DNA of 32,130 nucleotides from an uncultured Bacilli bacterium (lineage in GTDB: Bacteria > Bacillota_I > Bacilli_A > RF39 > UBA660). Position 1 is the stretch's first letter. Every line of letters begins with the position of its first letter. The stretch covers positions 1 through 32,130 of the forward strand of contig CANQFJ010000018.1 of assembly GCA_947598485.1 (NCBI GenBank), given 5' to 3'. A program made the position numbers and the translations under genes. Below the pieces are notes generated by a model that was not told the origin of the DNA, searched no databases, and was given only the letters and a program-made list of their open reading frames with translations. Of this stretch, positions 28,430 through 32,130 are shown one piece after another.

Positions 28430-30769
28430 ATGTTAATTTCGTGTAATAAATTAAAAACTCATATTAAAAATAGTGAGGATATAGATTTCTTAAAAATATG
28501 GGATAAATTTACGATAAGAACTGCTGAAGTTGAAGATGTAAAAGTTGTTGGTAACAATATAGATGGTGTAGTTGTAGCCCAAATAGTTGATTGTAAAGAG
28601 CATCCCGATAGTGACCATATGCATGTTTTAATGGTTGATTATGGCGAAAAAGAACCTATCCAAGTTGTATGTGGCGCTCCTAATGTTCGTAAAGGATTAA
28701 AGACTTGCTTTGTTAAAGTTGGAGGCCATATTGATGGTATTGAAATCAAACCTCGCCCTTTAAGAGGCGTTGTATCTAATGGTATGTGTTGTAGTGGAAG
28801 AGAACTTGGAATATCTGATAATCATGAAGGTATCCTTGAACTTCCAGATGATTACCCAGTAGGTAAAGATATTAAAGAATTATGGCCAATTGATGATATA
28901 ATTGTCGAAATTGATAATAAGTCTTTAACTAATCGCCCTGATTTATGGGGACATTATGGCATTGCTAGAGAAGTAGCGGCTATAACTGAACATGAACTTC
29001 TTCCTTTAGAAATTGAAGAAATTAAAAATGATAAAGAAGATTTGGATATTGTTATAAAAAATCCTGAATTGTGTTATCGTTACTGTGGACTTACCGTGGA
29101 AAATATCAAAAATAATACCACTCCTATGGATATGCAAATATTCTTATATTATGCTGGTATGCGTTCTATTTCTCTTTTAGTAGACTTAACTAATTACTTA
29201 ATGTTAGAGCTTGGCCAACCAATGCATGCTTTTGATAAAAGGGTTGTTAAATCTTTAGAAATAGGTCTTGCTAAAGATGGGGATACTTATACCACTTTAG
29301 ATGGTGTAGAAAGAAAACTTACTGGTGATAATTTAATGATTAAAAATGGTGATAAATACTTTGCTATCGCCGGTGTAATGGGTGGTCTTGATAGCGAAAT
29401 TTTATCGGATACCGATTCATTATTCTTGGAAAGTGCCACTTTTGATCCGGGCTCTATTAGGAAAACCGCAATTAGTTTAGGACTTAGAACGGAAGCTAGT
29501 GCTAGATATGAAAAATCACTTGATCCAAATATGGCTGATTTAGCTATTAAAAGATTTGTTTATCTTCTTCATAAAGAAAATAAAGATATGAAGATTACTT
29601 CTAATTTAACAGATGTATATCCTACAAAACTTGAAGAAGGACATATATCTCTTACTAAGAGAAAATTAGCTATTTATATGGGTAAAACTTTAGAGGACAA
29701 TGTTGTTAAAAATATCTTAGAAAGAATTGGTTTCCAAGTTGAAATAAAAGATGATACATATGAAGTAGTAGTTCCAACTTTTAGACATAGTAAAGATGTT
29801 AATATTGAAGAAGACTTAATTGAAGAAGTATCAAGATTCTATGGCCTTGAGAACTTTGGACCTAGTCCTCTTTGTTTGGAACTTAGTTCTAAAGAACAAG
29901 ATAAAGTTTATAATGAAGAATATGAAGTTAAGTATCTTCTTGCTAATAAATATGACATGAATGAAGTACATAGCTATATTTGGTATGATACTAATATGCT
30001 TAAACAACTAGGAGTTCAAAAAGATGGAGTTAAACTATTAGGCAAAGAACAAAATAATATATTAAGAGATGATCTACCATTTTCTTTATTAAATATTATT
30101 AATAATAATTTAAAAAACTTTAATGCTTTAAGGGTTTTTGAAATAGCTACTACTATAGTAAATAATCAAAATGAACGCCATTTAGCGGTTATTTATGCTG
30201 ATGATGAAAAGAATATCGAAAGAGTATATAATGAAGCTAAAAACACTATTAAAACTATATTTAATAACCTTAAAAATTTAAATGTGGTATTTAAAGATAG
30301 TGCTTTAGAAAAAGATTATTATGTTAATACTTTAGGTAAAACGATTATGGTAAATGATATAGCTTTAGGATCACTAAATGTTTTAAATAAAGCATGTACT
30401 AATAAAATTGCTAAAAAGAAAGTCATTATTATGATTGATATTGACTTTGATAAATATGTTAATTTAGAAGTTCCTGATATTAAAGTAAAAGAAATAAGTA
30501 AATATCCTTGTGTTAATTTAGATTATACAATTGTAGCTAAAAAAGATACTAAATATTCTTACATAAGTGAAGTTATCTCTTCCTTTAAAAATAAATTTAT
30601 TAATTCTTCTCATTTAGTAGGAGTATATGAAGATGATAAAAATAAAAAGTACACTATTTCATTTAATGTAGGATCTAATGAGAAAACTTTAACTCAAGAA
30701 GATTTAACAAAGTTTAAAGATAAGTTTATTAATCATATAAAAGAAAATGCTTTAGAAATAATTGAATAG
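28430..30769 (+). CDS. pheT: phenylalanyl-tRNA synthetase beta subunit
   Basis: This 779-residue beta subunit has a tRNA-binding OB domain (about 40-150: HPDSDHMHVLMVDYG, VVCGAPNVRKG), a B3/B4 editing domain (about 210-385), a B5 domain (about 395-475: FRHSKDVNIEEDLIEEVSRFYG), a catalytic-like core, and a C-terminal anticodon-binding FDX-ACB domain (about 690-779). Length is normal. An AAAGGAG site precedes the ATG, 18 bases after pheS, under the same T-box. No hairpin terminator is visible before the next promoter. Confidence 0.97.
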   Translation: MLISCNKLKTHIKNSEDIDFLKIWDKFTIRTAEVEDVKVVGNNIDGVVVAQIVDCKEHPDSDHMHVLMVDYGEKEPIQVVCGAPNVRKGLKTCFVKVGGHIDGIEIKPRPLRGVVSNGMCCSGRELGISDNHEGILELPDDYPVGKDIKELWPIDDIIVEIDNKSLTNRPDLWGHYGIAREVAAITEHELLPLEIEEIKNDKEDLDIVIKNPELCYRYCGLTVENIKNNTTPMDMQIFLYYAGMRSISLLVDLTNYLMLELGQPMHAFDKRVVKSLEIGLAKDGDTYTTLDGVERKLTGDNLMIKNGDKYFAIAGVMGGLDSEILSDTDSLFLESATFDPGSIRKTAISLGLRTEASARYEKSLDPNMADLAIKRFVYLLHKENKDMKITSNLTDVYPTKLEEGHISLTKRKLAIYMGKTLEDNVVKNILERIGFQVEIKDDTYEVVVPTFRHSKDVNIEEDLIEEVSRFYGLENFGPSPLCLELSSKEQDKVYNEEYEVKYLLANKYDMNEVHSYIWYDTNMLKQLGVQKDGVKLLGKEQNNILRDDLPFSLLNIINNNLKNFNALRVFEIATTIVNNQNERHLAVIYADDEKNIERVYNEAKNTIKTIFNNLKNLNVVFKDSALEKDYYVNTLGKTIMVNDIALGSLNVLNKACTNKIAKKKVIIMIDIDFDKYVNLEVPDIKVKEISKYPCVNLDYTIVAKKDTKYSYISEVISSFKNKFINSSHLVGVYEDDKNKKYTISFNVGSNEKTLTQEDLTKFKDKFINHIKENALEIIE

Positions 30770-30771
30770 TT

Positions 30772-30799
30772 TTGACAAAATAGCCCTTTATGATATAAT
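30772..30799 (+). promoter_or_regulatory. consensus promoter of the TetR gene
   Basis: TTGACA (30772-30777) and TATAAT (30794-30799) are both perfect with a 16-bp spacer. The -35 begins 3 bases after the pheT stop codon. Confidence 0.8.
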
Positions 30800-30839
30800 A
30801 GAAACATAAGTTATCGCAGTATAGGGGAAGGGTGATAAT

Positions 30840-31388
30840 ATGGCTAAGGCTTTGGCTTTAACTAAAGAGAACATTGTCTTAAGTGCAGTAAAACTAATTA
30901 ATGAAGAGGGATACTTAGCGCTTAATGCTAGAAGCTTAGCTAAAAAAATTGGCATATCAACTAAACCATTATACAGAATATACAAAAACATGGATGAGAT
31001 TAAAGCTGATGTAATCGCGGAAATCTATCGTCAATATGATGAATTTATAAATAGCAAAATAGATAGTAAAAAAGCTTTGCTTACATTATGCATCTCTTAT
31101 GTTGATTTTGCTAACAACTATAAAAATTTGTTTTGCAGTTTATTTTTATCTAATAATTTAAAGTGGCAAAAAATCGAAGATGTATTTGATGAAAAATGGA
31201 ATCAATCTACCATAATTAATATGGTAAATAAACATGGATATACTTTTGAAGAAGCTAAGGAATTGTTTTTACACATGTGGTTATATTCAAATGGCCTTGC
31301 AACTTTACTTGCCACAAATCAAATAAAGCTCGATGAAAATGCGGTAACCGTTAGATTAGTTAAAATATATAAAAGTCTTGTTAAATAG
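30840..31388 (+). CDS. TetR family transcriptional regulator
   Basis: The 182-residue protein has an N-terminal helix-turn-helix (about 8-55: ENIVLSAVKLINEEGYLALNARSLAKKIGISTKPLYRIYKNMDEIKADV), clearly TetR-type, and a helical ligand or dimer domain behind it. The C-terminal part (YVDFANNYKNLFCSLFLSN, ELFLHMWLYSNGLATLLATNQI) resembles TetR_C/WHG-type domains. It has its own consensus promoter and an AAGGGTGATA site. A TTATC...GATAA pair in its leader (about 30811-30837) could be an operator but is weak. The targets may be itself and the thioredoxin-like gene 35 bases downstream. Confidence 0.92.
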   Translation: MAKALALTKENIVLSAVKLINEEGYLALNARSLAKKIGISTKPLYRIYKNMDEIKADVIAEIYRQYDEFINSKIDSKKALLTLCISYVDFANNYKNLFCSLFLSNNLKWQKIEDVFDEKWNQSTIINMVNKHGYTFEEAKELFLHMWLYSNGLATLLATNQIKLDENAVTVRLVKIYKSLVK

Positions 31389-31423
31389 ATATTTTTAACC
31401 ATGATAATTTTAAGGAGGTTATA

Positions 31424-32026
31424 ATGAAAAAACTTATTTTAAACTTGATTTGCTTTTTAACGCTTATTATATTTATACCAACAGTTAGTGCTGCTGAGGA
31501 AAATAATGCTAAGGAACCTGTAAATGTATATATGTTTACTCGAGAAGCCTGTTCTCACTGCGAAGAAGCAGAAGAATACTTTGCTGAGTTATCTACTGAT
31601 GAAGAATATGGCGACTTATTTCGTTTAAACATTTTAGAAGTTTATGATGTAAGTTGGAACATTGTTAATGAAGATTATTATGATATTCTTATGGAACTAT
31701 CTAGATATGAAACTGTTCATTATAGTGGAACACCTTACATTATTGTAGGTGAGGAGGTATTTGATGGTTTTACCTCTAGTTATGATAAAGCTATTAAAGC
31801 CGAAATAAAAAGGTGTTATGATGATGGCTACTTAGATCCAGTTGTTAATTTAGATATTCTTAAAGATAGAAAAAATGATGAAGACAAGGGTATTAAAATC
31901 TTTATTAATATTGTAGCTATTACCATTGTAGTAGGAGTTGTAGCATCACTAATTGTTATCAATTTACCAAAGAAAAAAACTAATAAGTTAGAACCAAAAA
32001 GCAAATTAAAAAATAATAAAAATTAA
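31424..32026 (+). CDS. membrane-anchored thioredoxin-fold protein (CSHC)
   Basis: This 200-residue protein has a signal peptide (1-23, cut near VSA-AEE), then a thioredoxin-like domain (about 30-145) with a redox motif CSHC (in TREACSHCEEAEEYF) and a cis-Pro strand SGTPYIIVGEEVFDGF. A C-terminal membrane helix (about 157-178) and a Lys-rich tail follow. The topology places the CxxC outside, tethered to the membrane, suggesting a thiol oxidoreductase for exported proteins. The Cys-rich repeat protein at 22312-24387 is a plausible type of client, but no link is shown. An AAGGAGG ribosome site precedes the ATG. Confidence 0.88.
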   Translation: MKKLILNLICFLTLIIFIPTVSAAEENNAKEPVNVYMFTREACSHCEEAEEYFAELSTDEEYGDLFRLNILEVYDVSWNIVNEDYYDILMELSRYETVHYSGTPYIIVGEEVFDGFTSSYDKAIKAEIKRCYDDGYLDPVVNLDILKDRKNDEDKGIKIFINIVAITIVVGVVASLIVINLPKKKTNKLEPKSKLKNNKN

Positions 32027-32067
32027 AGAAAAAAGTAAATTACACTGAGCAATTGAAATGGTAAAGT

Positions 32068-32109
32068 AAAAGTAGACACAAAAAAAGAAAGTGATCTACT
32101 TTTATTTTG
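32068..32109 (+). terminator. terminator after the thioredoxin-like gene
   Basis: AAAAGTAGA (32068-32076) pairs with TCTACTTTT (32095-32103), extended by CAC (32077-32079) with GTG (32091-32093) past one bulged A. The T-rich tail is TTTTATTTTG. Confidence 0.8.
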
Positions 32110-32130
32110 TTATAATCAAATAAGAAAGGA
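32108..32130 (+). promoter_or_regulatory. extended -10 promoter and ribosome site of a gene beyond the window
   Basis: TGTTATAAT (32108-32116) is an extended -10. AGAAAGGA at the window end (32123-32130) looks like a ribosome binding site, so a start codon is expected just outside. Confidence 0.5.

Noticed and set aside
30811-30837. TTATC...GATAA inverted repeat before the TetR gene as operator
   Set aside because: Five-base arms 17 or more bases apart are expected by chance in such AT-rich DNA.
639-32026. TGA read as Trp (Mycoplasma code)
   Set aside because: TGA ends several intact genes (TspO family, rimI, walJ, MFS, sipW) at family-consistent positions and Trp residues are TGG.

Overview
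This is a low-GC (roughly 30%) bacterial chromosome segment with dense, short-spaced genes. The gene content is Bacillota-like: t6A cluster, rpsF-ssb-rpsR, rplI-dnaB, walJ-rlmH, ftsEX with an M23 hydrolase, a T-box pheST operon, a GerQ-like protein and YitT. TGA is used as a stop codon in several genes (for example walJ and the TspO gene) and Trp is TGG, so the standard bacterial code applies and this is not a Mycoplasma. A 103-nt 5S rRNA, a tmRNA tag ending in VFA, and SipW-linked surface proteins with Ca-binding-type repeats suggest a Mollicutes-adjacent Bacilli lineage such as RF39-like or Erysipelotrichales-like gut bacteria. That placement is inference.

Layout: 1-534 is the end of an rRNA operon (23S 3' end, 5S). 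639-3055 is tsaE-tsaB-rimI-tsaD. 3114-3480 is tmRNA, followed by a YefM/YoeB toxin-antitoxin pair (3640-4166) and an unrecognised P-loop protein (4374-5477). 5507-6850 (minus) holds a TspO-family protein and a transglutaminase-like protein. 7055-8057 is rpsF-ssb-rpsR behind a leader that can pair with its own Shine-Dalgarno (SD) sequence. 8149-14497 is a long operon: rplI, dnaB, an M23 hydrolase, walJ, rlmH, an MFS-like permease and ung. 14492-16662 (minus) carries a LemA-like protein and a SpoVB/MviN-like flippase. 16741-18580 has an MBL hydrolase, a GerQ-like protein (minus) and YitT. 18709-21501 is ftsE-ftsX-PcsB/EnvC-like hydrolase, the divisome peptidoglycan-cleavage module.

21578-25334 is the most unusual part. 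It holds a lipoprotein that appears leaderless, a 691-residue membrane-anchored protein built of thrombospondin-type-3-like Asp/Asn repeats with eight CxxxC pairs and a TasA-like C-terminal domain, its likely SipW-type signal peptidase, and a DUF1292-type protein. It looks like a self-contained surface or matrix protein locus. 25327-32026 holds an amino-acid:cation symporter (minus), rubrerythrin, T-box-pheS-pheT, a TetR regulator and a membrane-anchored thioredoxin-like protein. The window ends at the promoter and SD sequence of another gene.

Several architectural habits recur. Convergent genes overlap tail to tail and end inside shared hairpin terminators. Promoters are near-consensus sigma-A with 16-18 bp spacers or extended -10 elements. 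Two genes lack any SD and have a -10 box placed exactly for leaderless transcription.
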